The translations under genes and the position numbers were made by a program. 64,000 nucleotides of DNA from Seonamhaeicola sp. (GTDB lineage Bacteria > Bacteroidota > Bacteroidia > Flavobacteriales > Flavobacteriaceae): assembly GCF_028281565.1 (NCBI RefSeq), contig NZ_JANQJQ010000011.1, positions 1-64,000 on the forward strand. The letters are read 5' to 3'. Positions 36,613 to 45,768 of this stretch are shown here, piece after piece. Each line of letters starts with the position of its first letter. Position 1 is the stretch's first letter. The notes beneath the pieces were generated by a model. It had not been told where the DNA came from. It did not search any database and was given only the letters and a program-made list of their open reading frames with translations.

Positions 36613-37938
36613 TTAAATCTTAGAGACCTTTTTAGTTCTGAACAGCAAAATTACCCCGATAACAAAAAAAGTAATTAAAAACAGAATGGAATAGCGCATA
36701 CTACCGGTCAGTTCAGCCACAAAGCCATACATAAACATGCCTATGACAATACCTATTTTTTCAGAAACATCATAAAAACTAAAATAAGATGCTGTATCCT
36801 CAGAATCTAAAGGAATAAGCTTACTATAAGTTGATCTGGATAAGGCCTGAACCCCTCCCATCACTAAACCAACACAAGCTGCAGTTATATAAAACTGAAG
36901 TGGGTTTACTACAAAATAGGCATAAGCACAAATGGCAATCCACAGGAATATAATAACGATCAGGGTTTTTATATTGCCATGCTTCTCAGAAAGTTTCGCA
37001 GTGTAATTAGCACCCAGAACTGCTATCAATTGTATCAATAAAATACTTATTATTAACCCGGTGGTCGAGTCTTGCTTTCCCCAATCTAATTCTTCAACCG
37101 CAAAATATGTGGCGGCAATCATAATGGTTTGTACAGCCATGCTGTAAACAAAAAAGGCACTGAGATACCGTCTAAGTACTTTATTGGTTTTTAAGGCTTT
37201 CCATATTTTTTTCAACTCTTTATACCCATGAACTATCACAGAACGCGTTACTTTTTGACCTTCATGGGTTCCCGTAGGCAAATGTTTAAAAGTATATTGC
37301 GCAAATCCCATCCACCAAACGCCTACCATAATAAAGGCTATTCTTGTTGGTACGCCGGCATCGGTAAAACCGAACGTATCATAAAAAAGGATCATAACTA
37401 AATTTACCACCAGTAAAATAACACTTCCTATATAACCTAATGAAAACCCTTTAGCACTTACTTTATCCTGCTGTTCAGGATATGCGATATCCGGTAAATA
37501 CGAATTGTAAAATACCAGGCTTCCCCAAAAACCTACTAAAGCCAACAGATAACACAACAATCCAAAAAACAGATTATCAAGCGAAAACCAGTACAGACCA
37601 ATACAAGACAAGGATCCCATATAACAAAAAAACTTCATAAAGTTTTCTTTGTTGCCAACGTAGTCTGAAATGCCGGATAGTATTGGGGAAATTATTGAGA
37701 CTATTAAAAAGCTCAAGGCTGTAACATAACTTATAAGCGAATCGTTATTGAAATCATACCCGAAAAATGTTACGGTGTCACTTATTTTATTGCCCTCAGC
37801 ATCTTTAATGATGGTTAAAGCTCCATAAAAAATGGGGAAAACTGCTGAAGATATGACTAGCGGATAAACCGAATTTGCCCAATCATAAAAGGCCCAGGCA
37901 TTAAGTAATTTTTTACTTCCTTTTTCTAATACTGCCAT
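36613..37938 (-). CDS. MFS transporter, Atg22/UMF1-like
   Basis: A 441-residue membrane protein with about 12 helices. The N-terminus LNAWAFYDWANSVYPLVISS and the later GVQALSRSTYSKLIPLDSE are typical of the Atg22/UMF1 branch of the major facilitator superfamily, whose yeast member exports amino acids from the vacuole. The bacterial substrate is not known. It is a single-gene unit converging on the ECF operon, separated from it by the palindrome. Confidence 0.87.
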   Translation of the reverse strand: MAVLEKGSKKLLNAWAFYDWANSVYPLVISSAVFPIFYGALTIIKDAEGNKISDTVTFFGYDFNNDSLISYVTALSFLIVSIISPILSGISDYVGNKENFMKFFCYMGSLSCIGLYWFSLDNLFFGLLCYLLALVGFWGSLVFYNSYLPDIAYPEQQDKVSAKGFSLGYIGSVILLVVNLVMILFYDTFGFTDAGVPTRIAFIMVGVWWMGFAQYTFKHLPTGTHEGQKVTRSVIVHGYKELKKIWKALKTNKVLRRYLSAFFVYSMAVQTIMIAATYFAVEELDWGKQDSTTGLIISILLIQLIAVLGANYTAKLSEKHGNIKTLIVIIFLWIAICAYAYFVVNPLQFYITAACVGLVMGGVQALSRSTYSKLIPLDSEDTASYFSFYDVSEKIGIVIGMFMYGFVAELTGSMRYSILFLITFFVIGVILLFRTKKVSKI

Positions 37939-38085
37939 AATTAAAAAGCTGCCCTTTTATGAGCAGCTTCTAAAGTAATCAAATATTTTTATTAGTGAAA
38001 CTCAATTTTAAGAAGTTGTTGAAGCGCACTTAAAATTGCTAGTTGAACTAACCCCACTACAGAGCGGGGTCCCTGTCTTAAATCA

Positions 38086-38901
38086 TCATCTATATGAAGT
38101 CACCCCAAACTTGGCGGCTTCAGTTTTAGCTTTAGGAGCTAAAGCTTTCAGATTAGCTATACGGGTATCATTAGACGGATGGGTACTTAGAATTTCAGGA
38201 GGAGCCTGCCCGCTGCTTTTAGCTTTCATACGTTCCCAAAGCCTTGACGCTTCATCCGGATTATACCCGGCAATAGCCATTAAATAAACCCCTATTCTAT
38301 CTGCTTCATTTTCATGGGCCCTGCTAAATGGTAACATAACACCAACGGTAGAGCCTATACCGTAATATTGATTAAACGCATTCCTGTCTTTTTCATCTTT
38401 AATAGCAACATTTCCTGCAATGGCAACGCCCGCCTGTAAATAAGCGGCACTCATTCGTTGTTGCCCGTGATTTGCTAATGCATGCGCTACTTCGTGGCCC
38501 ATGATAGCTGCTACACCGGTCTCGCTTTTCGCTATCGGTAAAATACCCGTGTAGAAAACTATTTTCCCTCCGGGCATACACCAGGCATTTACAGTCTTAT
38601 CATCAACTAAATTATATTCCCACCTGTAATCTTTTAAATAACCCTGATGTCCATTGGCATTTAACCAGCGTTCAGCAGCCACGGCAATGCGTTGCCCTAC
38701 TCGTTTTATCATTTCCGCATCTTTTGTCCCGGTTACCACCTTATTTTCAGACAAAAACTGATTATATTGGGAAAAAGCTGTTGGGAATAACTGGGAATTT
38801 GGGACCAAAGCCATGGTTTTTTTCCCAGTGAACGGATTCGTAGCGCATGCTATGCATATAGCAACAACACCTAATATTATAAGTGATCTTTTCAGTTTCA
38901 T
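38086..38901 (-). CDS. M48 family metallopeptidase lipoprotein
   Basis: A 271-residue zinc peptidase of the M48 (Oma1/BepA/LoiP-like) family. The lipoprotein signal ends at Cys19 (CIACATN). The zinc motif is GHEVAHALANHG (His136, Glu137, His140) and the third ligand Glu199 is in HENEADRIG. The sequence VNAWCMPGGKIVFYTGIL is the usual substrate-edge strand. It probably works in the periplasm on misfolded or outer membrane proteins. It is monocistronic; the plus-strand frame overlapping its 3' end is a shadow. Confidence 0.9.
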   Translation of the reverse strand: MKLKRSLIILGVVAICIACATNPFTGKKTMALVPNSQLFPTAFSQYNQFLSENKVVTGTKDAEMIKRVGQRIAVAAERWLNANGHQGYLKDYRWEYNLVDDKTVNAWCMPGGKIVFYTGILPIAKSETGVAAIMGHEVAHALANHGQQRMSAAYLQAGVAIAGNVAIKDEKDRNAFNQYYGIGSTVGVMLPFSRAHENEADRIGVYLMAIAGYNPDEASRLWERMKAKSSGQAPPEILSTHPSNDTRIANLKALAPKAKTEAAKFGVTSYR

Positions 38902-39066
38902 TCTAAGTAAGTTTATTTATTTATAAAAATACAAAAATTGTACCTCGATACTTTTTTGACACACTATTTTTTTATTGGTCACCTGAATTTTAAGATTTAT
39001 CTTTAATGGGATGCGTTAAGTTTTAAAGTAATGACCGACCTATTTTAAAAATTAAACTCTTAAACA

Positions 39067-39543
39067 ATGAAAAAATTGCTTATTCTATTGATATGTTGTG
39101 CTTTTTTAAGTTGCAACAGTACTGCTCAAAAAAACAATAAAAGCACTGAAGTATTTAAAATCACCAAAACTGATGAAGAATGGAAATCCCAGTTAACCGA
39201 TATGGAGTATTATGTACTTAGAAAAGCGGGTACTGAGCGAAGTTTTTCCAGTCCGCTAAATAAAAATTATAAAAAAGGGACTTATGTCTGTAAAGCCTGC
39301 GAAACACCTTTATTTAAAAGTGAACACAAATATGATTCCGGAAGCGGATGGCCCAGTTTTGACAGAGAAATAAAAGGGAATGTAGCTTATTCCACCGATT
39401 ATAATATCGGCTATGCCAGAACCGAAGAACATTGTGCTACCTGTGGTGGCCATTTGGGACATGTATTTAATGACGGTCCAAAAGACACGACCGGCAAACG
39501 ACATTGTATCAATGGTGTAGCTCTAAAATTTGTTCCTGAATAA
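39067..39543 (+). CDS. msrB: peptide-methionine (R)-S-oxide reductase, lipoprotein form
   Basis: MsrB of 158 residues with a lipoprotein signal (Cys16 in FLSCNS), so it acts in the envelope to repair methionine-R-sulfoxide. Structural zinc Cys residues are 75, 78 (CKAC), 123 and 126 (CATC). The catalytic Cys147 is in RHCINGVALKF. The usual resolving Cys position near GTERSFSS is Ser, so it must use another reductant path, as some MsrB proteins do. The gene stands alone. Confidence 0.93.
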   Translation: MKKLLILLICCAFLSCNSTAQKNNKSTEVFKITKTDEEWKSQLTDMEYYVLRKAGTERSFSSPLNKNYKKGTYVCKACETPLFKSEHKYDSGSGWPSFDREIKGNVAYSTDYNIGYARTEEHCATCGGHLGHVFNDGPKDTTGKRHCINGVALKFVPE

Positions 39544-39545
39544 TT

Positions 39546-39598
39546 TCAAATTCCAAAAATGCTAAATGTTCACCAAATCGATTTGGAATTTGGTATTT
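39546..39598 (+). terminator. possible msrB terminator
   Basis: AAATTCCAAA pairs with TTTGGAATTT around an A/T-rich loop and is followed by GGTATTTTT. The stem is AT-rich, so it is a weak candidate. Confidence 0.4.
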
Positions 39599-39623
39599 TT
39601 AAAATTGAATTTATTTTTAAAGT

Positions 39624-40175
39624 ATGGAAAGCTACCTGAGCAGTGTCATTAAACAATTTAAATACTACAAATCTTTAGGCGATAAAACCATTGAACAATT
39701 TAGCTTTAGGGAATTGCAAAAAGAATTTGCCCCGGATTCTAATGCTATCTCCATAATTGTTAAACACCTTGCCGGGAATATGCGAAGCCGATGGACCAAC
39801 TTTCTAACCGAAGATGGTGAAAAAGAATGGCGACATCGTGACACCGAGTTTGAAGACACCTATACATCCAAAGAAGAATTAATCGAACATTGGAATAAAG
39901 GCTGGCAGTGTTTGTTTAGTGCTATCGAACCCTTAGGGGAAAACGATTTAGAGCGCATTATCTTTATTCGCAATCAAGGCCATACCGTTACTGAAGCCAT
40001 TAACAGACAATTGGCCCATTACTCCTATCACGTAGGCCAAATCGTGTTTTTAGGAAAACTACTTAAAGGTGGCGATTGGGAATCTTTATCTATCCCTAAA
40101 GGTAAATCGACAAGTTATAATAAAGAGAAATTCAGCAAAGAAAAAGGCAGACGTCATTTTACGGATGACCTATAA
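39624..40175 (+). CDS. DUF1572 / DinB-like four-helix protein
   Basis: A 183-residue soluble protein of the DinB/DUF1572 superfamily. Three histidines at the typical places (SIIVKHLAGNM, and HYSYHVGQIV) suggest a metal site. The four-helix bundle spans residues 1-165; the basic tail (KEKFSKEKGRRHF) is extra. Relatives include bacillithiol- or mycothiol-dependent transferases, but none of those activities can be read from this sequence. Its stop abuts the stop of the oxidoreductase gene on the other strand (one base apart). Confidence 0.8.
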   Translation: MESYLSSVIKQFKYYKSLGDKTIEQFSFRELQKEFAPDSNAISIIVKHLAGNMRSRWTNFLTEDGEKEWRHRDTEFEDTYTSKEELIEHWNKGWQCLFSAIEPLGENDLERIIFIRNQGHTVTEAINRQLAHYSYHVGQIVFLGKLLKGGDWESLSIPKGKSTSYNKEKFSKEKGRRHFTDDL

Positions 40176-41459
40176 TTAACCATTGCTTCTTCTTTTAAAC
40201 GGCCTTATAATCAATCGCGCTTCCCTGTCAAACCGCACATAATTGTAGACCCAGTTTATAAAAACTACCATACGGTTTCTAAAGCCTATTAAGAAGAACA
40301 AGTGGACAAACATCCAGACATACCAGGCAAACACCCCTTGAAATTTCCATTTCTTCAAATCCACTACCGCTTTATTGCGTCCAATAGTAGCCATGGAGCC
40401 TTTGTCTTTATAAGTGAATGGCTTTAATGGTTTTTCTTCTATTAACTTTAATAAATTATGCCCTAATTGCTCGCCTTGTTGAATAGCGGGTTGCGCCATC
40501 ATAGGCAGGCCATTAGGAAAATCCTCAGTTTCCATACAAGCCACATCACCAGCAGCAAAAATATGCTCAAAACCTTTAACCTGACTGTATTCATTCACTA
40601 TAAGGCGATTTCCCCTGGTGATAAAATCACCTGCGTCCAACCCCTTTATAGTGGCGCCTTTTACCCCTGCCGCCCAAATCAGGGTGGCTGTCTCAAAAGT
40701 CAGATCAGTATCCGTAGTAGCAGTTTTGCCGTCATAATTGGTGACACGGACGTTCTTCCAAATATTTACACCTAACTTTTCTAAAAAATCTTCAGCTTTT
40801 TGAGACGCCTTGTCGCTCATGCCCGGTAAAATACGCTCCCCTCCCTGTACCACATGTATCTGTGCCAAACGTGTATCTAAGTCGGGGTAATCCTTAGGCA
40901 AAATACCCTTTTTAATTTCGGCCAGAGCCCCGGCAAGCTCCACCCCTGTCGGGCCTCCGCCAACAATCACAAAGTTCATTAAGGCATTGCGTTCATTCAA
41001 ATCGGAAGTCAACAAAGCATCTTCAAAATTCTCTAGAATCAGGCTCCGCAGGTTAAGTGATTGTGGTATGGTTTTCATGGCCATACTATGCGTTTCTATT
41101 TCGCTATTCCCAAAATAATTGGTTTTGGAGCCCGAAGCAATTACCAGGTAATCAAACTTTAAATCACCTATACTGGTTTTAACCTTATTTTTTTTGGTAT
41201 CAACCGCTTTTACATTTGCCAACCGGAAATAAAAGTTTGGAAAATCCTTTAATATTTTTCGAATGGGATATGCTATGGAATCGGGCTCTAATCCACCTGT
41301 AGATACTTGATATAATAAGGGTTGGAATGTGTGGTAATTATGCTTATCCAATAAAACAACCTGAACCTCTTGCTTTGATAATTTTTTTGCTAAAGCTACA
41401 CCTGCAAAACCGCCGCCAATAATAACAATTCTGGGGTAACTTGTCCTGGGAATATTCAT
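40176..41459 (-). CDS. NAD(P)H dehydrogenase-like FAD oxidoreductase (NDH-2 type)
   Basis: A 427-residue two-dinucleotide-fold flavoprotein. The FAD site is IIGGGFAGVALAKKL at the N-terminus; the NADH site is IVGGGPTGVELAGALAE near 165; the second FAD contact is HIFAAGDVACM near 305. A hydrophobic amphipathic C-terminal stretch (WMFVHLFFLIGFRNRMVVF) would hold it to the inner membrane. This matches type II NADH:quinone dehydrogenase, which passes electrons to menaquinone without pumping protons. The quinone role is inferred from family. It is a single gene. Confidence 0.88.
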   Translation of the reverse strand: MNIPRTSYPRIVIIGGGFAGVALAKKLSKQEVQVVLLDKHNYHTFQPLLYQVSTGGLEPDSIAYPIRKILKDFPNFYFRLANVKAVDTKKNKVKTSIGDLKFDYLVIASGSKTNYFGNSEIETHSMAMKTIPQSLNLRSLILENFEDALLTSDLNERNALMNFVIVGGGPTGVELAGALAEIKKGILPKDYPDLDTRLAQIHVVQGGERILPGMSDKASQKAEDFLEKLGVNIWKNVRVTNYDGKTATTDTDLTFETATLIWAAGVKGATIKGLDAGDFITRGNRLIVNEYSQVKGFEHIFAAGDVACMETEDFPNGLPMMAQPAIQQGEQLGHNLLKLIEEKPLKPFTYKDKGSMATIGRNKAVVDLKKWKFQGVFAWYVWMFVHLFFLIGFRNRMVVFINWVYNYVRFDREARLIIRPFKRRSNG

Positions 41460-41539
41460 ATAATAATGCTTGCACTACAAAGGTACTAAAAGATACAAAT
41501 TTTATAGGGTTCTAAATTCTTTATTCTAAATCGATTTTG

Positions 41540-41547
41540 TAAATTTG
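41540..41547 (+). promoter_or_regulatory. -7 promoter element of lpdA
   Basis: TAAATTTG fits the Bacteroidota -7 consensus TAnnTTTG and ends 18 bases before the lpdA ATG, implying a short leader. No good -33 TTG is seen at the expected spacing. Confidence 0.45.
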
Positions 41548-41565
41548 CTGCTTAAATTCTAACAC

Positions 41566-42942
41566 ATGAGTAAATACGATATTATAGTTTTAGGAAGCGG
41601 TCCAGGCGGGTATGTTACGGCAATTAGAGCCTCTCAATTAGGTTTTAAAACAGCTGTAGTTGAGAAAGAAAACTTAGGTGGTGTATGTCTGAACTGGGGA
41701 TGTATTCCAACAAAAGCCCTTTTAAAATCGGCTCAAGTATTTGAATATCTGAAACATGCGGAAGATTACGGTTTAAAAGTTAAAGATGCCGAACACGATT
41801 TTGGTGCTGTGATAAAACGAAGTCGCGGTGTTGCTGAAGGCATGAGTAAAGGAGTTCAGTTCTTAATGAAAAAGAATAAAATCGATGTCATTGAAGGGTA
41901 TGGAACACTTAAACCTGGTAAAAAAGTGGATGTTGACGGAACTATTTATAGCGCTGACCATATTATTATAGCAACCGGGGCACGCTCTCGCGAGCTGCCA
42001 AGTTTACCGCAAGACGGTAAAAAAGTTATTGGTTATCGTGAAGCTATGAGCTTGCCAAAACAACCCAAGAAAATGATTGTAGTTGGATCCGGAGCCATTG
42101 GTGTTGAATTTGCTTATTTCTATAACTCTATTGGAACAGAAGTGACGGTTGTGGAGTTTTTACCAAATATTGTTCCCGTTGAAGATGAAGAGGTTTCCAA
42201 ACAATTGGAGCGTTCATTCAAAAAGAGCGGGATCAAAGTCATGACTTCTGCCGAGGTTACCAGTGTTGATACTTCAGGAAATGGCGTTAAAGCAACGGTT
42301 AAAACTAAAAAAGGTGAAGAAATCCTTGAAGCTGATATCATTTTATCGGCTGTCGGGATTAAAACAAATATTGAAAATATTGGATTGGAAGATGTCGGTA
42401 TTGTGGTTGACAGAGATAAGATCATTGTAAACGATTTCTACCAAACTAATATTCCGGGTTACTATGCCATTGGTGATGTAACACCGGGACAAGCATTGGC
42501 CCACGTAGCCTCTGCAGAGGGTATTTTATGTGTTGAAAAAATTGCCGGTATGCACGTAGAACCAATTGATTATGGTAACATCCCGGGATGTACTTATTGT
42601 TCTCCGGAGGTGGCAAGTGTTGGTTTAACCGAGAAACAAGCTAAAGAAAAAGGATTGGAGATTAAAGTGGGGAAATTCCCGTTCTCTGCTTCGGGTAAAG
42701 CGAAAGCCGGTGGCGCTTCCGACGGTTTTGTAAAGGTTATTTTTGATGCCAAATATGGCGAGTGGTTAGGCTGTCATATGATTGGTGCCGGTGTTACCGA
42801 TATGATTGCCGAAGCAGTTTTAGGCAGAAAATTGGAAACTACAGGGCATGAAGTTTTAAAAGCCGTACATCCACACCCTACCATGAGTGAAGCGGTTATG
42901 GAAGCTGTGGCTGATGCTTATGATGAAGTCATTCATTTATAA
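41566..42942 (+). CDS. lpdA: dihydrolipoyl dehydrogenase
   Basis: E3 subunit of 2-oxoacid dehydrogenase complexes, 458 residues. It re-oxidises dihydrolipoyl groups with FAD and NAD. The FAD site is VLGSGPGGYVTAIRA; the redox disulfide is Cys41/Cys46 in GGVCLNWGCIPTKA; the NAD site is VVGSGAIGVEFAYF; the catalytic pair His437/Glu442 lies in HPTMSEAVME. All key residues are intact. The gene is isolated from the E1/E2 genes of any complex and ends at a bidirectional terminator. Confidence 0.96.
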   Translation: MSKYDIIVLGSGPGGYVTAIRASQLGFKTAVVEKENLGGVCLNWGCIPTKALLKSAQVFEYLKHAEDYGLKVKDAEHDFGAVIKRSRGVAEGMSKGVQFLMKKNKIDVIEGYGTLKPGKKVDVDGTIYSADHIIIATGARSRELPSLPQDGKKVIGYREAMSLPKQPKKMIVVGSGAIGVEFAYFYNSIGTEVTVVEFLPNIVPVEDEEVSKQLERSFKKSGIKVMTSAEVTSVDTSGNGVKATVKTKKGEEILEADIILSAVGIKTNIENIGLEDVGIVVDRDKIIVNDFYQTNIPGYYAIGDVTPGQALAHVASAEGILCVEKIAGMHVEPIDYGNIPGCTYCSPEVASVGLTEKQAKEKGLEIKVGKFPFSASGKAKAGGASDGFVKVIFDAKYGEWLGCHMIGAGVTDMIAEAVLGRKLETTGHEVLKAVHPHPTMSEAVMEAVADAYDEVIHL

Positions 42943-42966
42943 ACAACAAGTCTAACAAATAATATT

Positions 42967-43004
42967 AAAAAAATGCGATTCTTTTAATAAGGTCGCATTT
43001 TTTT
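42967..43004. terminator. bidirectional terminator between lpdA and the barrel protein
   Basis: AAAAAAATGCGA and TCGCATTTTTTT form a hairpin with runs of A and T on each side, serving both convergent genes. Confidence 0.8.
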
Positions 43005-43485
43005 ATATCCTGAAGCCAACCCCTAGAAACAGGCTATTAGGTGTTAGTTCTTCAAAACCTATAGCATATTTTACATGAATATCTATGCGGGAAGTCACAT
43101 TATATGAGGAACTCAGATCTGCCCGGATCTTCAACTTGTTGGAAAAGAAATCGAAAAAATAATTAATGCTTGGGCCTACAAGGAGATGTAATTTATTGGC
43201 AACCTCATATTTTAAATAAACAGGTACATTCAAAAATTTAAAATCTTTGAGAGAAATGAATAATAACTCAGGTTGCAGGGCATAATCCTCATCAATTTCA
43301 AAATCTAAGAATGCGCCCCCATAATATCCGGAAGCGGTATCCTGAGTGAACCCGAAACCGGACGCTTCCACTTTGAAAAAGGTAAAGTTTAGCCCGCCCT
43401 TAATACCAAAATCAACATTTGATTGCGCCTGTACCGAAACGCATATCAGGCAAAGTATTAAAACAACGTGTACAGCCGTTCGCAT
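43003..43485 (-). CDS. outer membrane beta-barrel protein (porin-like)
   Basis: A 160-residue protein with a signal peptide ending SVQAQ (about 21) and alternating beta strands (VDFGIKGGLNFTFFKVEASG, YYGGAFLDFEID, YALQPELLFIS, LHLLVGPSINYFF, SRIDIHVKYAIGFEEL) closing with an aromatic/charged terminus (FLGVGFRI) typical of barrel insertion signals. It resembles the small OmpW/porin-type barrels abundant in Bacteroidota. Its function is unknown. It follows aroQ by 19 bases on the same strand. Confidence 0.8.
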   Translation of the reverse strand: MRTAVHVVLILCLICVSVQAQSNVDFGIKGGLNFTFFKVEASGFGFTQDTASGYYGGAFLDFEIDEDYALQPELLFISLKDFKFLNVPVYLKYEVANKLHLLVGPSINYFFDFFSNKLKIRADLSSSYNVTSRIDIHVKYAIGFEELTPNSLFLGVGFRI

Positions 43486-43504
43486 TTAATGAAAGGTTAT
43501 GATC

Positions 43505-43924
43505 TTAGTTCAGAAAGCTTTGAATGGCTAATTCATAACTCTGCAAACCAAATCCGAGAATAACGCCCTTGGCTGCCGGTGAAATATAAGATTGGTGCCT
43601 GAACTCTTCTCTGCCAAAGGTATTGGAAATATGGACTTCAATCACAGAGGTTTCAATAGCTTTTACGGCATCTCCCAATCCGACTGATGTGTGCGTATAA
43701 GCAGCTGCATTTAGAACTATACCATCATAGCTAAAGCCTACTTCATGAAGTTTATCAATGAGTTCACCTTCAATATTAGATTGATAATAATCTATACTAA
43801 CATTAGGATACTTGTCTTTTATTTCCTCTAAAAACTCCGTAAATGTTAAACTACCGTAAATATTAGGTTCACGCTTTCCAAGTAAATTTAAGTTGGGGCC
43901 GTTAATGATGATCAGTTTTTTCAT
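43505..43924 (-). CDS. aroQ: 3-dehydroquinate dehydratase, type II
   Basis: Type II dehydroquinase that converts 3-dehydroquinate to 3-dehydroshikimate in the shikimate pathway. From the preferred ATG at 43924 (MKKLIIINGPN) it has 139 residues, normal for the family; a further ATG 18 bases upstream adds six residues that are not typical. Motifs: NGPNLNLLGKREPNIYG with the catalytic Arg and Tyr, LNAAAYTHTS, and VHISNTFGREEFRHQSY with the catalytic His/Arg region. Its downstream partner is the barrel-protein gene. Confidence 0.93.
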   Translation of the reverse strand: MKKLIIINGPNLNLLGKREPNIYGSLTFTEFLEEIKDKYPNVSIDYYQSNIEGELIDKLHEVGFSYDGIVLNAAAYTHTSVGLGDAVKAIETSVIEVHISNTFGREEFRHQSYISPAAKGVILGFGLQSYELAIQSFLN

Positions 43925-43954
43925 CTGTAATTTTTTATTCATAATTATAGGTCA

Positions 43955-44065
43955 TGCTTCGACGGAGCCTGTCTTGAGCGCTAGTCGAAAGGCTCAGCAC
44001 AGGCATGTAATTCGCCATTGTAATAACAACATCGTATTGCGCATTCATCATGGCCCATTTCATAG
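43955..44065. repeat. dispersed repeat copy upstream of aroQ
   Basis: The stretch contains TTCGAC...GTCGAA arms (about 43957-43989) followed by ATGTAATTCGCCATT and, 30 bases later, CATCATGGCCCATTTCATA. The last two match the ends of the segment at 63165-63226 and the relic at 1321-1515. A 42-codon frame on the minus strand crosses it but looks accidental. Confidence 0.45.
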
Positions 44066-44093
44066 CGGTAAAGATATTTAAAATTTGAGCATA

Positions 44094-44123
44094 AAAAAAG
44101 GAAGCCCTTGGTGCTTCCTTTTT
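44094..44123 (-). terminator. terminator of the 165-residue barrel gene
   Basis: On the minus strand AAAAAGGAAGC, loop, GCTTCCTTTTTTT forms a tight hairpin with T-run, 24 bases after the stop at 44147. Confidence 0.8.
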
Positions 44124-44146
44124 AAATATGATTCGTTTTATTTTAA

Positions 44147-44644
44147 TTAGAAATTAAACCCTAGAGACAATCCCAATCTGGGTCCTATGCCGTCAAATCC
44201 AAAATCAAATGTCGGATCATCAGCATCAATACTGTAATATGCCGGCCCTCCGTATAAATCCAAAGTGACTGGTTCCCAGTTCCATTGGTATCCAATAACA
44301 CCACCGGCCACAAATGCCGAAACATTTAAATCGTTACCACTTGCAGAAGAGTAACTGGCAACCGGGCCTGCAAACCATCCTTCCAAAACATCTTTAGAGT
44401 TTTGAAAATAAAACCTGTATTGCAATCCGCCGGCAAAACCGGTATAGTCTACAATACCGGAATTAAATGACGCATAGGCTAAATCTACCTGAAAGGATTG
44501 GCTATCATTTAAAGCACGTTCATAACCTACCTCAAAGGACCCTACAATTAAGGCTAACGGATTAAACTTAACTATGTTTTCCTGGGCATTCATTTTTGAA
44601 AGACCAAATACTGCCAATGCAGCGACTAATAAAATTTTCTTCAT
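44147..44644 (-). CDS. small outer membrane beta-barrel protein
   Basis: A 165-residue protein with a signal peptide (MKKILLVAALAVFGLSKMNAQ). The mature part is a run of amphipathic strands (ALIVGSFEVGYERAL, SFQVDLAYASFN, GFAGGLQYRFYF, FVAGGVIGYQW, LDLYGGPAYYSI) ending in LGLSLGFNF, with the terminal Phe expected for BAM-dependent barrels. It probably has 8 strands. It resembles DUF3575-type barrels of Bacteroidota; the role is unknown. It is monocistronic. Confidence 0.8.
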   Translation of the reverse strand: MKKILLVAALAVFGLSKMNAQENIVKFNPLALIVGSFEVGYERALNDSQSFQVDLAYASFNSGIVDYTGFAGGLQYRFYFQNSKDVLEGWFAGPVASYSSASGNDLNVSAFVAGGVIGYQWNWEPVTLDLYGGPAYYSIDADDPTFDFGFDGIGPRLGLSLGFNF

Positions 44645-44843
44645 TTTTTAATATAGTTTTTAAAGATTAGCTGGGATAAAAGTAAGATAAACATTAAATA
44701 ACAGGTATGGATTTTACTTATATTTTTAAGGGAAAAATATTTCCGTAATTCGAAATTTATGTGTATAACACAGGGGCAATATATTACAATAATATTCACA
44801 AGGCCGAAGAGGAAAAAACTTTAAGTTTATTACATTTACAGTT

Positions 44844-45755
44844 ATGAAATGGGAACATGCGCTTAAAGATTATAAACTATACCTGAAAATAGAACGTGGC
44901 TTATCCGATAATTCTATTGATAATTATTCCCGGGACGTCAAAAAACTAATCGGTTATCTGGAAGCCCATGCGATAGGTACCTCTCCTATTTCGATTTCAG
45001 CTGACATCATTAAACAATTTATTTACGAGGTGGCTAAAGATGTAAATGCACGTTCTCAATCCAGGATTATTTCGGGCTTACGTAGTTTTTTTAATTATTT
45101 GGTTTTTGAAGATTACAGAAAAGAGAATCCGTTAGAACTCATTGAGTCTCCTAAAATTGGTAGAAAGCTCCCTGACACCTTATCTGAAGAAGAAATAAAT
45201 AGTATCATAGATTGTATTGATTTAACCAAGGAATTTAACAACATTAGAATCGGTGAACGTGACCGGGCGATGCTTGAAACACTTTATGGTTGTGGGTTAC
45301 GGGTCAGTGAACTTGTGAATTTAAAAATTTCGGATCTGTTTTTTGATGAAGGCTTTATAAAGGTAACAGGTAAAGGAGATAAACAACGGTTTGTTCCTAT
45401 TGTAAACAGCACTAAAAAATTCATAAATATCTACAAAAATGAGGTAAGAAATAAAATTAACGTTCAACCTGGCTTTGAGGACACGCTTTTTTTAAATAAC
45501 AGAGGCAAACAACTTACGAGGGCTATGATATTTACCATTATAAAACAATTAGCCAAAAAAGCCGGTATTAAAAAGAAGATATCGCCTCATACATTCAGGC
45601 ATTCCTTTGCCACGCATTTATTGCAAAATGATGCCGATTTGCGTTCCATTCAACTCATGTTAGGACACGAAAGTATTACCACTACGGAAATTTATGTTCA
45701 CGTAGATAAAAACCATTTAACCAAAGTGGTTGAAACCTATCATCCCAGGAAATAG
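44844..45755 (+). CDS. xerD: site-specific tyrosine recombinase XerD/XerC
   Basis: A 303-residue tyrosine recombinase of Xer length. The N-terminal SAM-like core-binding domain covers 1-90. The catalytic residues are Arg153 (GCGLRVSEL), Lys177/180 (TGKGDKQR), His249 and Arg252 (SPHTFRHSF), His275 (LMLGHESI) and Tyr284 (TEIYVHV). The conserved context and full length suggest the chromosomal dimer-resolution enzyme acting at dif rather than a mobile-element integrase. Bacteroidota often have a single main Xer protein. It converges with rny across tandem repeats. Confidence 0.9.
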   Translation: MKWEHALKDYKLYLKIERGLSDNSIDNYSRDVKKLIGYLEAHAIGTSPISISADIIKQFIYEVAKDVNARSQSRIISGLRSFFNYLVFEDYRKENPLELIESPKIGRKLPDTLSEEEINSIIDCIDLTKEFNNIRIGERDRAMLETLYGCGLRVSELVNLKISDLFFDEGFIKVTGKGDKQRFVPIVNSTKKFINIYKNEVRNKINVQPGFEDTLFLNNRGKQLTRAMIFTIIKQLAKKAGIKKKISPHTFRHSFATHLLQNDADLRSIQLMLGHESITTTEIYVHVDKNHLTKVVETYHPRK

Positions 45756-45768
45756 GTTATTATAACTG

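Noticed and set aside
38036-38287. 83-codon plus-strand frame
   Set aside because: It overlaps the 3' end of the M48 peptidase gene on the other strand and has no independent support.
43940-44065. 42-codon minus-strand frame ahead of aroQ
   Set aside because: It crosses a dispersed repeat with palindromic arms; no homologous frame exists at the other repeat copies.
44844-45755. XerD-like gene as integrase of the sugar island
   Set aside because: It is 22 kb from the tRNA-Pro border in a housekeeping setting, has standard Xer length, and no att-like repeat lies near it.
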